64,000 bases of DNA from Chrysemys picta bellii (GCF_011386835.1 NC_088791.1:125774943-125838942); one strand, 5' to 3'. Shown: positions 45,322 to 57,274, counted from the stretch's first letter. The notes: a model not told the origin generated them from the letters alone. Numbers and translations are program-made.

Positions 45322-45700
45322 ATTATTCTATTTGAAGAGATGGTCCTTAAACTGTATCATTCAGCTTCAGATTTAAACCCATACAGGGGGCCAGTTGTTT
45401 CCTGTTTTTAGAGCTTTCCTGTTTCAATATAAGTGCTACATGAGCTGATGTTTAGCAGGTTTTCTTCATAAACAAAAGGGCTAGAAAGTGTTTATTTAGA
45501 AGAGAGCTTATATTCTATAGAATCTGAATGGGTCATAGTAGCCAGATAGAGTTCTGTTTACTGTATTTATCTCTTTCCTTTATATATATATATGATATGT
45601 GAGGATGATGTCTGCCAAGGGGGTTCATTGGTGAGTTTTTAAGTGGCCGAGGAACCCAATTCTTGCCCTGCAGATTTTCCACCGAAATGACAGGTGTAAT
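45322..45700. other. AT-rich flank; right part may be LINE 3' UTR
   Basis: A TA run lies at 45581-45592. From about 45600 (GATGATGTCTGCCAAGGGGG) to 45700 (GCCCTGCAGATTTTCCACCG) the sequence may be the 3' UTR of the LINE whose C-terminal piece lies beyond the LTR at 46565; this is inference. Confidence 0.35.
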
Positions 45701-45710
45701 CTTGTAGGAG

Positions 45711-45864
45711 TGTACCTACTGGGTTCCGGGAAGTGGGTGGGCGGAAGCCCGCCCACTGCTGAAGGACCCCCCCCCCCCAGCCTAAGGGGAGGCTATACAG
45801 GACCTGGAAACCAAATGATTTCAGGGGACAACTAATGAAATAAGAGGGACAGGAGTGTGCTACA
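45711..45864. mobile_element. 154-bp TG...CA segment flanked by a 10-base repeat
   Basis: Starts TGTACCTACT and ends GTGCTACA. CTTGTAGGAG stands directly before it (45701-45710) and directly after it (45865-45874). It contains a GGGTGGGCGGAAGCCCGCCC hairpin near 45734-45753 and a C run. It may be an LTR remnant or part of a composite with the LTR that follows. Confidence 0.45.
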
Positions 45865-45874
45865 CTTGTAGGAG

Positions 45875-46558
45875 TGTAGCGGGGTGGTCACCCCATTCCG
45901 GCCCCTGAAAGGGTTAAAAGCCAGCCCTTGGAGAGGGCTGGGGCAGAGAGCCAATCAGAAAAGGCTGGGAGGCAGCCAATCAGGGCCAGGCTGGGACCAA
46001 TGAAAGGACTGCAGGGCCAGAAGGCAGTCAGTTTCTCTCTAGCCTTGGAGAAAGATGGACCTGGCTGCCTGAAAGAGCAAAGGGTACCTTGCACAGTGCA
46101 GTGCTGGGGAAGGGCAGGAGGAGCTGGGGGATTTCCAGCCTGGTACATCCCCAGGCCAAGGCCTTGCTGTCAGGGCCGGAGGAGGTACTAGGACTGTGGG
46201 GAGGAAGAGGCAACAGGTCCAACCCCCTTGCTGATGATGAATGGTCACTTCAGACTGCAGTTTGCCCCTGAGAGAAGGGTCTAGATAAAGACTGGCAGTG
46301 GGTCACTCACTGAGGCCAGGTGGGCTTAGGGGATTGGTGTTCCCCAGGGAGGGGAGGACCCCAAGTGTGGGGGCACTGCCACGTGGCAGTACCCAGGAGA
46401 AGGAGCACCGCAGGCCGGGAGGGACGCGGGACCTGCAGGATAGTGGTGGAGATTGATTGAAAGACAAGTAGCGACAGCAGGAGGTGCCCTGAGGCTGGAA
46501 TGAGCTCTCGGACTGACCAGCAGGAGGTGCTGCGGCGGTGAGAGCACGAGCTGTTACA
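45875..46558 (+). mobile_element. Solo LTR (684 bp) with exact target duplication
   Basis: Begins TGTAGCGGGGTGG and ends GAGCTGTTACA. AGGAG precedes (45870-45874) and follows (46559-46563), an exact 5-base duplication as made by retroviral-type integrases. Two CCAATCAG boxes (near 45951 and 45977) and a further CCAATGAAAG lie in the first 130 bases, as in a U3 promoter. No internal retroviral region is present, so it is a product of LTR-LTR recombination. It sits inside or at the edge of a LINE remnant. Confidence 0.8.
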
Positions 46559-46563
46559 AGGAG

Positions 46564-46790
46564 ACATAGTTGTTGGTTATTGCCTCCTTTGTCGCTTCTC
46601 TGTCTCATGAGCACATCTATTCTCAAAGTGAGCTGTGGCTTGGTGTTTGGTGTGGCACCACTGTGTTCTGTTCCGTGCCAAATTGTCCCAGTTTCTTGGG
46701 TTGATGCCTCCCTTTTTAAGATGTACTTTCAGTATGTCTTTGAAATGCTTCCACTGCCCTCCGCAAACCCTTCTTCCCTGATTTAACTGA
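46564..46790 (-). pseudogene. LINE ORF2 C-terminal remnant
   Basis: The minus strand reads KHFKDILKVHLKKGGINPRN, then WDNLARNRTQW and a CAHETEKRQRRQ end, a C-terminal motif found in one group of non-LTR elements (basic FK-x-L-K, W-x-x-LA-x-R-x-x-W). Group not assigned with confidence. It lies next to a reverse transcriptase piece of opposite orientation. Confidence 0.5.
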
Positions 46791-46794
46791 GAGA

Positions 46795-46995
46795 CTTAAC
46801 TTAATCGGTGTCAAGCAGGGATGTGTCATTGCTCCAACACTCTTCTCCATTTACCTTCTCGTGATCCTGATTCTCATTCGTGACCGCCTTCCTGACAGAA
46901 TCAGGATTGAGTATCATATGGATGGCCAACTCCTCAATCTTTGATGTCTCCAAACAAAATCAAAGATCACAAGAATTGGCATCACTGACCTTCGG
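46795..46995 (+). pseudogene. LINE reverse transcriptase fragment
   Basis: GVKQGCVIAPTLFSIYLL is motif B of a non-LTR reverse transcriptase (K-Q-G-C-x-x-A-P-x-L-F). It is followed by RDRLPDRIRIEYHMDGQLLN, a stop, then an LQTKSKITRIGITDLRY stretch that leads up to where YADD would be; the sequence breaks off there. Different from CR1 and family B, which have VPQGSVLGP in this place. Confidence 0.6.
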
Positions 46996-47630
46996 TACTG
47001 TATACATAATATATATGCTATATAAAATTTAAATGTATTCAACATGCAGATATATAGTTGTGTGTGGACATAATAAATAAAATATACACACAGGTATACC
47101 TATAATTTGAGTACATTTAAAATGTATAGCAGTGATCAGGATTTGTAATATTCTTCTCATCTTTCACAGTGAATGTGGAGACAAGACTCCTTGCAACCTG
47201 CAATTTTACTCATTTTTAAAACTCCCACATTTACAAAGCTTCTACACAAGTAGCTGCTCTTCCTTATGGGAGGACAGCATCATTTGGGACCAAAATTTCC
47301 CTGCATCCCACACAGACATGGCTGTTGCATGTTTTGGTACTTTGATATAATAATATAGACCCTTAGTTAGTCTGATGTTCTGAAACTGAAGTTGGACCTG
47401 CTTTAGGATTCAGAAATGCATCTGTTGTCTTCTTTCCTGTGTGGTTTTTTTTTTTTCCTTTGTTTGTTTGGCTTCCTCAGGGGAATTTATCCCACCCTTT
47501 CAAAACAGGGATAGTTATGTAGCAGTTGGCTCACATTGTTTGCCAGTTTGAACTCTGGAAATTGAAAGGATGTGAGGAGTGTGTTTTTTGTTTTGTTTTT
47601 GTTTTTTTAAAGCTAATCAAACTATATTAT
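46996..47630. other. AT-rich sequence, nothing recognised
   Basis: No gene or repeat signature seen. Confidence 0.4.
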
Positions 47631-47635
47631 GTTAG

Positions 47636-47690
47636 ATCACCAGCTGGTGTAAATTGGTGTAGCTCCAATGAAGATCTGGCTCGCTCTCTC
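47636..47690. repeat. Ancient palindromic amniote repeat, half
   Basis: ATCACCAGCTGGTGTAAATT followed by GGTGTAGCTCCAATGAAGAT is one half of the palindromic family at 42296-42382. Confidence 0.45.
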
Positions 47691-50480
47691 CTGAATTAAC
47701 ACACAAAGCCAACAAATGAGAATGTAATTCCAGAATATAGCTTCCTACGTCCATGTGATGTGTGTGCATGGAGGAGATAGGCCAGTCACTTCTGCAGCAC
47801 CATTCATTCTCACATCCTCTTCAACACGCAAGTGAGGAGGGGGCAATATACAGAGGTGGAGGAGGGCACACTGTTTCTCCACCAAACTTCTGACTAGATT
47901 CCCACTGAAATAATGCAATTGCATGCTATATCAACTTGAGCGGGGCCCCTTCAGTGCTGTGGAACCACCTTTAAAGCAGGCAACCCTGTCAGGAGCTAGG
48001 AAAGCAGCAGTGGTCTGAAGTAGAAGTGTGCAGGTATAAGGGGTGAGATTATGCACAGATCTCTACCATAGTGCCTGTACCAGGGGAATCCTCGCTTCAC
48101 CAGAACTGGGGCTTCTAGGGCACCTTTACATTACTCTAGCCCTCTTATGTGGTGTGAAGGGGCTGAAACAGGGGTGAGGCTCCAGCCCAAAGTTTTCATA
48201 TGGAGTGAAAACCTGGCCTTGTTTGAAGTCGAAGTCAAAACTCCCATTGACTTCAATGGGGCCAGGATTTCACCTAATAGTTCTTAGAGTAGCTAAGATT
48301 TGTGGCATTGACTTCTTTTGCAGAAAGCACTCCCCAGTCTTCTGACAGTATATTCTGGAAAACTCCAGAAAGGGAATCTGCTCCATGGATTTTTGCTCAT
48401 GACAGTTATTTCTCCTTGGATGTGTCTAGAAAACTAATCGTACTAATACGGGAAATATATGTGGAGACTCCCTGTTAATGCAATAGCAACATGCTTGGAA
48501 GGAGATTAAAAAGTGATGGGGGGCGGGAGGGGCAGAGACTGAACTTTTTTAATTCAGATGGTGACTTAAGGAACTGACAGGTGGTCCTTCCACCTGTCAC
48601 TATATTAGGTAAATATAGATCTTGCAATTAGATGGCTAGCAAATAAAAATAATAATTAAAAAAATAACACTTAAAGCAAAACCAGATGGAATAAACAATC
48701 CTATTTTCATAATTTATTCAAAAAGTGAAACATCTTGTTTCAACTCAAATTTATCACTGGGAAACACTTGTTGTCTGAAAAGTTTTGAACGTCAAACTGT
48801 AAATCTTTTCTGTTAAATCTGTATGGGGCAATGTACTGTTGGCTATTTTTTGCATCTCAACAGCAGCCATTTAAAACAACCCATATGCACTGGTGGAAAT
48901 ACCAAAATGTTAAATCTGGAACTGACTTTCAGGTTCTCATGAAAAATTCAAACTTGCCAATCCTAAGCGCTCAAAAATACAAGAGTCAGATGCCTGAAAA
49001 TAATGAGATTTATTTTAAAGTCACATGATTTTAAGCCAAAGTAAAAAATTGGGGTGCTGGTAATCTGCACTCTGGGTTTTAAACCTTCAAGGTTCATGAT
49101 TTCAAGGTTTTCTCCCTAAAAAAAAAAAATGAGGAAAGGGGGTGTGTATAAAATGAGATTGTCATGTAATAACATGACTTCAGGAGCTGTATCGTTAACA
49201 AACACCAAATATTGAATGGCTTGCAATAAAATCATGATAACACTGAAACTTGCCAAAAGTTTCAGCTTTCATAGTCAAAAACTTCTAACTTGTAAGAACT
49301 GTTCCCTGCCCTGCTGCATGTGTGTGATGCACATGACACACGGTAGGTTTACAAACTGGGACCACTGATGTATGGAGCACTTAGAGGTCTGCAGAGAGCA
49401 CACAGATCACAGGGTGCTGGCTTTCCTTCTTGCTCCAAGCTGGGAGATCAGCGTGGGAGATTAATGGAAAAGTAAAGGAGACAATATGGTTAGTTTGAAG
49501 GGTGGGGGAGAAGAAAGAAAACTGATCACACTAGAGAGCACTAAAATACTTGTGGCTTTCCTTATACTACTTTTCCACATCAGCGATTGCTGTAGTTGCC
49601 ACAGGGATGTTATCTAATGAAAAGCGGAAGGAAGAAGGCCGCCCAATTGCAGATGGAAGGTGGTTCATGGGACACTCTTTAAAATGTGATCCACACTCTT
49701 GGAAAGTATTGCTCACCTTGACCCATTTAAAGTTCATTACCAACATCTTCCAAAAGCCCTTTGTGCCTGCTGAAATCACTGGCTAACAGAAAATCTAATT
49801 AAGCTGCAGGCTCAGAAACCCCTATCAACCACAAAGGGTCATTAAGACACATGGGAACTGAACTGTGTTTTATATATTTGTCTGCAATTCATAACAGAAG
49901 GCTCTCTAAGATAGGGTTTTCATTTCTTGCAGTGAATTTTGAGCAGGATATTTTAAGACAGCTATGGGACTGCAAGGGACGTATGTATATTTCAACACTG
50001 TTTAAATTTAAATTCCTCACATTGGAATTGGAAGTGACCTTTTGCTGTTGTGAAGTCAAGGAATGGAATAGCAAATCAAAGAATTCCCATTGCTGTTATC
50101 AGGGAAACATGCTTTCTCATTTAGAGGGAACAGAAGGAAGGAGTTAGGTTACCATAGTGATCAATGAGGAAAGGACATGGTTACCTGGATACAGAACTGC
50201 TTCCATCCACTGAAACAGGCTCTCTTTTATTTGTTTATTGATGAGAGATCAAAGCTAGCTCTTCACTCACAGAAAAGTCTAAAGGTTAGACTTGGAACAG
50301 CTGCTCTGCCTCAGATTTGTGCGCAAGAGAGCAGAGATTTCCAGAACTTTCTTTCTGCAGGATGTCGGCTGCCTTTTTTTCTTTTTCTGAAAAATAATAG
50401 TCTTCATCATTGTCAAAGCATAAAAAGAGCAGGTAGCTAAATTGAATTAATTGTCACATCTTTTGCCATCTGAAGAGGCG
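47691..50480. other. No gene or clear repeat recognised
   Basis: AT-rich; CTCCCATTGACTTCAATGGG at 48242-48261 is a short palindrome of the ancient family. The longest frame is 98 codons at 49851-50147 without recognisable product. Confidence 0.4.
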
Positions 50481-50482
50481 CC

Positions 50483-50484
<2 letters not shown>

Positions 50485-50522
<38 letters not shown>

Positions 50523-50530
50523 TGTGTGTG
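50485..50530. repeat. (TG)n microsatellite
   Basis: Eighteen uninterrupted TG units followed, after one A, by four more. Likely polymorphic. Confidence 0.9.
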
Positions 50531-50944
50531 TTGTGTTCAATAAACCATTAAGAATACCTCATTCAGCCTTTCATTGCCTTTGTGGAGACAAGTCTTTCCT
50601 CACAAACTGTCATTGTGATCTACAAAAACACCATATACAGTGCCCCCACTGCCAGCTGCTCCTCCTTATAGGAACACTCCTTGAGATCAAAATCTCCCTC
50701 CATCCCACACACACCTGGTGAGGCTGCATTGTAATAACGGAGCCATTGAAGCTGGAAGCTGGAAATAATGTCACAGAAAACCTAACCTGGGCCTAAAGAA
50801 ACAATTGGGAGTTTCGGTTTCTATATGCTGGTGTGTTTGTTTGTCTAGCTCCATAATGTCCAGCTGTTCTTTTGGGCTTCTGACCTTTGCTGAAATCTGT
50901 CTTGAGGTCTTAGAAGGATTTGTACCCCTGGTAGGAAGAATGCT

Positions 50945-51135
50945 CTTTAAGGTACTGAACAGGGATGGAGAAAAACTAGCTTCAATTCCTGGCTTTGCCA
51001 CAGACTTCCCCTATGACTTTAGACAAGTCATTTAATCTCTCTCTGTCTCAGTTCTCCATCTGTGAAAGCGAGGATAATACTTTCTTCCACTCTGTTTATC
51101 TTGTCTATTTAGAATTTTAGCTGTTGGGTGCACTA
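50945..51135 (+). mobile_element. MIR-type SINE, nearly complete
   Basis: TTCAATTCCTGGCTTTGCCA, GACTTTAGACAAGTCATTTA, ATCTCTCTCTGTCTCAGTTC and TCCATCTGTGAAAGCGAGGA are the core in order; CTTGTCTATTTAGAATTTTA follows as in the copy at 12985. Confidence 0.75.
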
Positions 51136-51589
51136 CTTTCTCTTACTGTTTGTTGGTACAAGAAATATCACAAAGGGGACCCAGATTCTTTCTGTTTTGA
51201 AAGAGTGGGATAAATTCCCCTAACTGAGGAAGCCAAACAAACAAAAAAAAAACACAGGAAAGAAGACAAGATGCAGGTTCTTGCTGCTGTGGTACAAATA
51301 ATAAATGAACAATGAGGGATCAGAGAACCAGTGTGATTGTAAGAATGATAGCCATGATATGCTGAGAAGAGCAAATAACTTTGTGAATAACTGATTTTTC
51401 AGTTTGCTGGTAGTTCCAAAAAAGCAGGGCGGGGGGGAGGGAATTCAATTCAATCTAAAATGACTTTATTAAAAAAACATTGGCAGGTTCAAAGTAGGAA
51501 ACGTTTTATGGGTTAAATGAAAAGTTTTGTTTTAGGGCATTTTTTAAATAAAAGGAAATGAAGGGCTAGATTCACAAAACTGAGGAGAT

Positions 51590-51935
51590 GTACCCTTATG
51601 TCCAGTGGTTAGGGCACTAACCACTCTGGAGCAGGGACTTGAACCCAGGGCTCACCATCTTGCCTAGATGAATGCTACCTAGCTATAGAGTATACGCATC
51701 AGGCTATAGGGTGTTTTCAGGTGACTCTATCTTTTCTATTGTAGCTGTTCTGCTTTGTATAAAATACTTGAATAGTCATTGGGTCAGAGACAGAGAGTGA
51801 CTCTAAAGCCTGGTGGTTAGGGTATTCACCTGGCAAAAGGGACACCTAGTTTCCAGTCCCTGTTCCAAAAAATATTTAATTATTTATACAAAGTCGAACA
51901 GTCAGCAGGAGATACTGAGACCTTGGCCGCCTTAG
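51590..51935 (+). repeat. tRNA-like SINE-related repeat, locus 3, two units
   Basis: TCCAGTGGTTAGGGCACTAA at 51601 with ACTTGAACCCAGGGC, and again GCCTGGTGGTTAGGGTATTC at 51808 with CCAGTCCCTGTTCC, about 208 bases apart. The second is followed by AATTATTTATACAAAGTCGA and ACAGTCAGCAGGAGATACTG as in loci 1 and 2. This suggests a tandem structure of tRNA-like units. Confidence 0.5.
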
Positions 51936-53059
51936 TGCCATGGAAAGCACGCTACCTTTTATTATAGATACAGAAAAAGGAGAAACAAAGCATTTGATAT
52001 GTAAAGTGTTAATGCTTTCATTTTAACAACATCCCGTATTTCCATTCAGCTGTAAGGAGTTTTTAGAAGGAAAATACTCCATGTCTGGCAGTCTCTTAGA
52101 TGGTATTTAAAATGGAAATAACTGTCCTTTTGGGGGAAAAGAGAAATTAGTTGAGATAGGCTGGAGCTGCTCTAGTTGCTGATGTTGAAGTCCAATTCCG
52201 TTTCCTAAAAGACAAAACAAGACACACACACACACAGACAGAAAAGGGAAGAGAAATGAACAGCAAAAATTTAAAAATGCAGCTTCTTTCTGTTTTGGAA
52301 GCTGACTCTTACTGAAACCCTCATGGCTGAAGAAATACCGGCACAGTGCACAATCGTATTAGCCACTCCAAAACCTAGCCAACTTCATAGCAGTATTGGG
52401 CTGTTCAAGGCATTGTTTTTAGCCACCTTTTCTGGTAGCAGGCTCACAGCAGTGTTGCAAAATATCCAGTCTTAGTTGGCTACGCCAAATTCTTATTAAA
52501 TACAAGGTAAAAAGAGTGAGAGAGGAAAGAAAAAAAAGTAAGGTGCAGGAGGAAAAGGACAGATGGGGGAAGGGTTGACCGCAAGACCCAAAGTCTCACA
52601 TTCCAGATGCTGTTTGGGATTCAGCCATAGCTGGTGAAGGTGATGATGCCAGCTGGGTTCCTTTCTCTGGCCCAGTCCCGTCAGGACTTCTCTATGATCA
52701 GGATGATGAAGGCCCAGCTGTGTCATGGAGGATCCCAGGGTCCATGGAGATGGTGTGGGTGGTAACCATCATGATAAAGCTTGTGCCTTCCAGTCCACCC
52801 ATCTCCTAGTGAACCTGAATCTGCATTTATTAGGGCAAGGAGGAGGGAACTGTAACCCTGAGTTCTAATACTTCCTCTGCTGTTCACTTGCTGTGGAGTC
52901 TTGGCTAAGTTACTTTTCCTGTCATAACTGGTGACAATGACATTGTGCCATTGATGACCTGCTAGCCAAAAGAAAAACAAAAAGAAAACCAAATGGTACC
53001 ATGCTTTAGTAGGCTAAGTCTACACGCTGAGTGATCATGGGCCTAAGATAAGGAAGGAA
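51936..53059. other. No gene or clear repeat recognised
   Basis: A CA run lies at 52221-52236. AGGCTAAGTCTACACGCTGA near 53011 resembles a MITE end without a partner. Confidence 0.4.
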
Positions 53060-53206
53060 CAGTGCTTAATTTGTAATGAAAGAGGTGCTGAGGCTCAAGC
53101 AATTTTTTTACATTCATAACTGATGTGACAAGCCCGGGGTGCTAAGGCCATGAACTGCCAAGCCCAGAGGTGCCGGGGCTCATGCCCTGGCACAGATTAA
53201 GCACTG
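53060..53206. mobile_element. Short hAT-type MITE (147 bp)
   Basis: Starts CAGTGCTTAATTTGT and ends in the complement of CAGTGCTTAATCTGT (14 of 15). Flanks GGAAGGAA and GGAAAGAG are alike at six of eight positions, in line with an aged 8-base duplication. The interior repeats AGGTGCTG/AGGTGCCGGGGCT words. Confidence 0.65.
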
Positions 53207-53774
53207 GGAAAGAGTGAGTATCGGACCTGTTTTTCCTAAAACTGTCAAGATGTACTAGAAACTTTTACCCCTCTTGCCTGATCTTTTTGCAACACCTATG
53301 AATGATGCAAGATGACTGGTGAGGTGATGACTGAAGCCCCAAGGCCACACAATAATAGATTCACTGAATAGTCTGCTAATTTATGGTGGAAACATCATGC
53401 AATATGATGATCTGCTTGATAAAGTTCGCTGCCTCCTGCAGAAATTCTGAGTTGCTTCAGGCAGATGCTTCCTTCCCTAAGAAGATTATGCCCCAACCAA
53501 AAACCAGGATTGCAGTTACTCTACTCTGAGAAACATTAAAAGTACTAAAATCCAAGACATTTGTTTATTGCTACCAGTTAAAGGCATTTTTCTCATAGCA
53601 AAAATAAAAACATTTTGATGGACAAAATCAAGATGTATCCAAGATCTGGGTTTGACTGTAAGGGAATTCTGAGCTAAAGTATGTAAAATGCAGTGCTTGA
53701 AATCCTATGTAATTGGAAGATTGTTCACAAACGTCATACTTTGGAATGGAGGCCAGTCGTCAACATTTATAGTA

Positions 53775-54008
53775 TGACACCACTTTGCATTTTGATAGTG
53801 CCTTTCACATGAGGATCTGAAGCCTCTTTAAAAACATTAAAAGAATTAAGCCTGATACCCAAGTGGGTTAGAAAATACTATCACCATTATACAGATGGAG
53901 AACTTGAGACCGAGGTTATATGAGTTGCCCGAGATCACACAAGAAGTCAGTGGTGGCAGAACAGTCTGGATTTTCTGACTCCCATTCTAACCCTTCACTT
54001 TGACCATT
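53775..54008 (-). mobile_element. Amniote MIR-type SINE, complete
   Basis: Read on the plus strand: CACTTTGCATTTTGATAGTG and CCTTTCACATGAGGATCTGA (tail side), ATACAGATGGAGAACTTGAG, GTTGCCCGAGATCACACAAG, then GACTCCCATTCTAACCCTTC (head side). This is the reverse complement of the MIR order. Confidence 0.75.
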
Positions 54009-55095
54009 CATATGACAGCCCTGAAACTAGCAGCTCTTTTCTTTCTCCTGCCCTTTCCAAAACTATAGGGTTGCAAGGAGCATCATCCTTGTTAAATTCA
54101 CAGCATATACACAGAGAAGTCAGATTAAGAATGCTCTTTGTGGAAGGTTGCACAATAACCCTAATTTATTTCTTAAACGCCAGAACTTTAGCAATAGAAG
54201 GATCAAAAACAGAGAGAGACAAAGCAGGCTGCCCCTGATAACAGAGATGAACAATTCATCTCACTTTATTGTAAACTGGCTGTCTACAAACTACCTCTGC
54301 TAGGTCCAGAGAAGACTGTACACTTACCTACAGAACTCTCTAGCCTGTAGGCAGGACCAGGATTTAAAGTGACAGCTTGTAATATTTATAGTTCTCAATA
54401 CACCACGCTCCTCCTGCAGCAGCCCTAGCTAGTGAGCCACCTGTGTCTTGTCAGATGAAATTCAGTTTGACACATCACAGGTGGTTCATTGTTCAGATTG
54501 GCATTTGCAGACACTGAACCATTTGTAGTTTGTTGGATGAAAAGCCAAGCTATGGGGGGGGGGCGCGCTAGTGGAATCTAGGGGGATAATGTAGAGCGAG
54601 TGGTAGGGGGTGAGCAGAGAGGGGACACTCAGCTGGCAAACTGCCAGGTTCTTTGTCTGGGTGAGGCAGCTGCCAGAGGAGAAGAGTTGGTAGCTTTGCT
54701 CCTGACAGCTGTCCTCACCCTTCCCCAGAAACTTTGTACCCAGACCAGCTACCTCTGCAGCAACTGGTACTTTGTGGGATAGGTACTTGGAATGCATTGC
54801 AACTGAACCTGTTCAGAGAATCCTAGTGTGGAAGTAGCGCTGCAATGCAATACAGTGGTTTCCCCAGGAATTGAAATGGGGGGGGGGTGTTCAAATTACA
54901 GGGTGTGTGTGTGTGTGTGTGTGTCAGGGCCAATGAGATATATAAAAGAAATATGAATAAAGTAAATATTTTGTTAGGATAATTAAAATTTTACATAAGG
55001 ATAATGCAAGTTACACCAAAACACATAACGGGTCTAGATTTCTAAAAAAATATAATTTTTTTTAAATGTATTTAATTTAAATTGACTTTTGAAAA
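54009..55095. other. No gene recognised; G-rich and GT runs
   Basis: G runs at 54554-54562 and 54882-54890, and a (GT)n tract at 54903-54924. No recognisable product. Confidence 0.4.
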
Positions 55096-55099
55096 GTAA

Positions 55100-56290
55100 G
55101 CCATCTTAGGATAAGAGGGAAGTCCTCTCATGGATCAGTAACTGGTTAAAAGATGGGAAACAAAGGGTAGGAATAAATTATCAGTTTTCAGAATGGAGAG
55201 AGAGAAATAGGGGTATCCCTGAGGTGTTGGTACTGGGATCATTACTGTTCAACATATTCATAAATGATCTGGAAAAATGGGTGAACAGTGAGGTGGCAAA
55301 ATTTGCAGATGATAACTATCTTAAATAGTTTTGTAAGTCCCAGGCAGACTGCGAAGAGTTACAAAGGGATCTCACAAAACTGGGAAATTCAACCTTGTTT
55401 TCCAATGTGCATTACTTTGTATTTATCAATCTCAACTATACATACAAAATGATGGAGTCTGAATTAGCTGTTAACACTCAAGAAAGAGATCTTGGAGTCA
55501 TTGTGGATAGTTCTCTGAAAACATCCACTCAATGTGCAGCGGCAGTCAAAAAAGCATACAGAATGTTGGAATCATTAAGAAAGGGATAGTTAATAAGACA
55601 GAAAATATCATATTGCCTCTCTATAAATCCATGGTACGTGCACACCTTGAATACTGGGTGCAGATCTGGGCACCCCATCCCAAAAAGATACATTGGAATT
55701 GGAAAAGGTACAGAGATGGGCAACTAAAATAATTAGGGGTATGAAACAGGAGGAGAAATTAAAATGACTGGGAATTTTCAGCTTAGAAAAGAGACGACTA
55801 AGGGGGGATATGATAGAGGTCTATAAAATCTTGACTGATGTGAAGAAAGTGAATAAGGAAATGTTGTTTAATCCTTCACAAAACACAAGAACTAGCAGTC
55901 ACCCAACGAAATTAATAGGCAGCAAGTTTTTAAAAAACAAAAAGTAGTACTTCTTCACACAACATAAAGTCAACCTGTGGAACTCTTTGCCAGGGGATGC
56001 TGTGAAGACCAAAACTATAACAGGATTAAAAAAAACTAGATAAATTCTTGGAGAATAGGTCCATCAGTGGCTATTAGCCAGGATGGGGAGGGATGCAACA
56101 TCATGCTCTGAGTGTCCCTAGCCTATTTGCCAGAAGCTGGGAATGGGCAACAGGGGATGGATCACTTGATGATTACCTGTTCTGTTCATTCCCTCTGAAG
56201 CACCTGGCATTGACCACTGTCAGAAGACAGGATACTGGGCTATATGGACCATTGGTCTGACCCAGTTTGACCATTCTTATGTAAAAATTA
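55100..56290 (+). mobile_element. LINE family B (CR1/L2 group), 3' part
   Basis: Begins in the reverse transcriptase palm (AGTCCTCTCATGGATCAGTA onward) and runs through the thumb to the complete tail ending in a CTGACCCAGTTTGACCATTC word at about 56258-56277. It provides the 3' part missing from the copy at 25400-28268. Confidence 0.75.
55120..56045 (+). pseudogene. LINE family B ORF2 remnant
   Basis: Pieces in order: LFNIFINDLEKWVNSEVAKF and ADD (55246-55315, active-site Asp pair present), NYTYKMMESELAVNTQERDL and STQCAAAVKKAYRM (55435-55570), ENIILPLYKSMVRAHLEYW with VQIWAPHPKK (55600-55690), then a LGNFQLRKETTKGGYDRGL-like region read in shifting frames. Frameshifts at about 55570 and 55690 break it. 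Confidence 0.7.
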
Positions 56291-56890
56291 ATTATAATAA
56301 TAAAAATGTTTAGTACAGAAACTCCCCAACATAATGACTTCTCAAGATAGCAACGATGTGAGATAACAACCTTGGCATTTTAAAAATCTTGGCCTACTAG
56401 GAAACATTTATATAAGTTTCCATTCCCAGTCACAAATCTAGCATTCTGGAGCAAAGTCACTAAAATATAGTCCAACAAACAAATGTTTATTTAATGTGCC
56501 CCTCACTTTTCCCTCCACCGCACCCCACTCACCAGTGTTGTCCTTGGTCAGTGGAACTCAGAGTTCAGAGGTGCTTTCATGTGAGTACACCTCCCAGGTG
56601 GGGGGCAAGAAGGCACCTTGCTCGTTCCTCCAGCTGCTCACTGTTTGCTCTGGCCACTGCTGTTCGTTGTGCCACCGTTCACTCCACCGCTCTGTTGCCA
56701 ATGGCCCTGCGCAGTCACCTTCTGCTTCCACCTGCCACTGTGACCTCTGCGAGTTGGTCTCTTGAGGTTCCACCCAGCTCTCAGTGATTTCAGCTGAGCT
56801 CTCAGTGGAGAAACCTCACTGCTAGTGCAGTCTGGGCCATCTCTTCCACCTCTTCCACAGAAACACTGGCCCCACAGTAGGACTAAGCAC
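56291..56890. other. No gene or clear repeat recognised
   Basis: Left flank of the Harbinger element. 56500-56790 is GC-richer, with overlapping frames of up to 97 codons that have no recognisable product. Confidence 0.4.
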
Positions 56891-57274
56891 TTAGGCCTGG
56901 TCTACACTACGACTTTAATTCGGATTTATCAGCTTTAATTCGAATTTACCCTGTAACCGTCCACACAACGACGCTATTTATTTCGATGTAAAGGGCCCTT
57001 TAAATCGATTTCTGTACTCCACCCCGACGAGCGGAGTAGCGTCAAAATCGATTTTAACATTTCGAATTAGGGATAGTGTGGCCGCAATTCGATGGTATTG
57101 GCCTCCGGGAGCTATCCCACAGTGCATCATTGTGACCGCTCTGGACAGCAATCTAAACTCGGATGCACTGGCCAGGTAGACAGGAAAAGCCCCGCGAACA
57201 TTTGAATTTCATTTCCTGTTTGCCCAGCGTGGAGAGCACAGGTGACCACAGATAACTCATCAGCACAGGTAACC

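Noticed and set aside
46303..46626. 107-codon minus-strand frame and overlapping relatives
   Set aside because: They lie in the solo LTR; composition reflects its GC content, and LTRs of this kind do not code.
50485..50530. Possible CRISPR-like or regulatory array
   Set aside because: It is a plain TG dinucleotide run. No direct repeats with unique spacers occur anywhere, and the genome is a vertebrate one.
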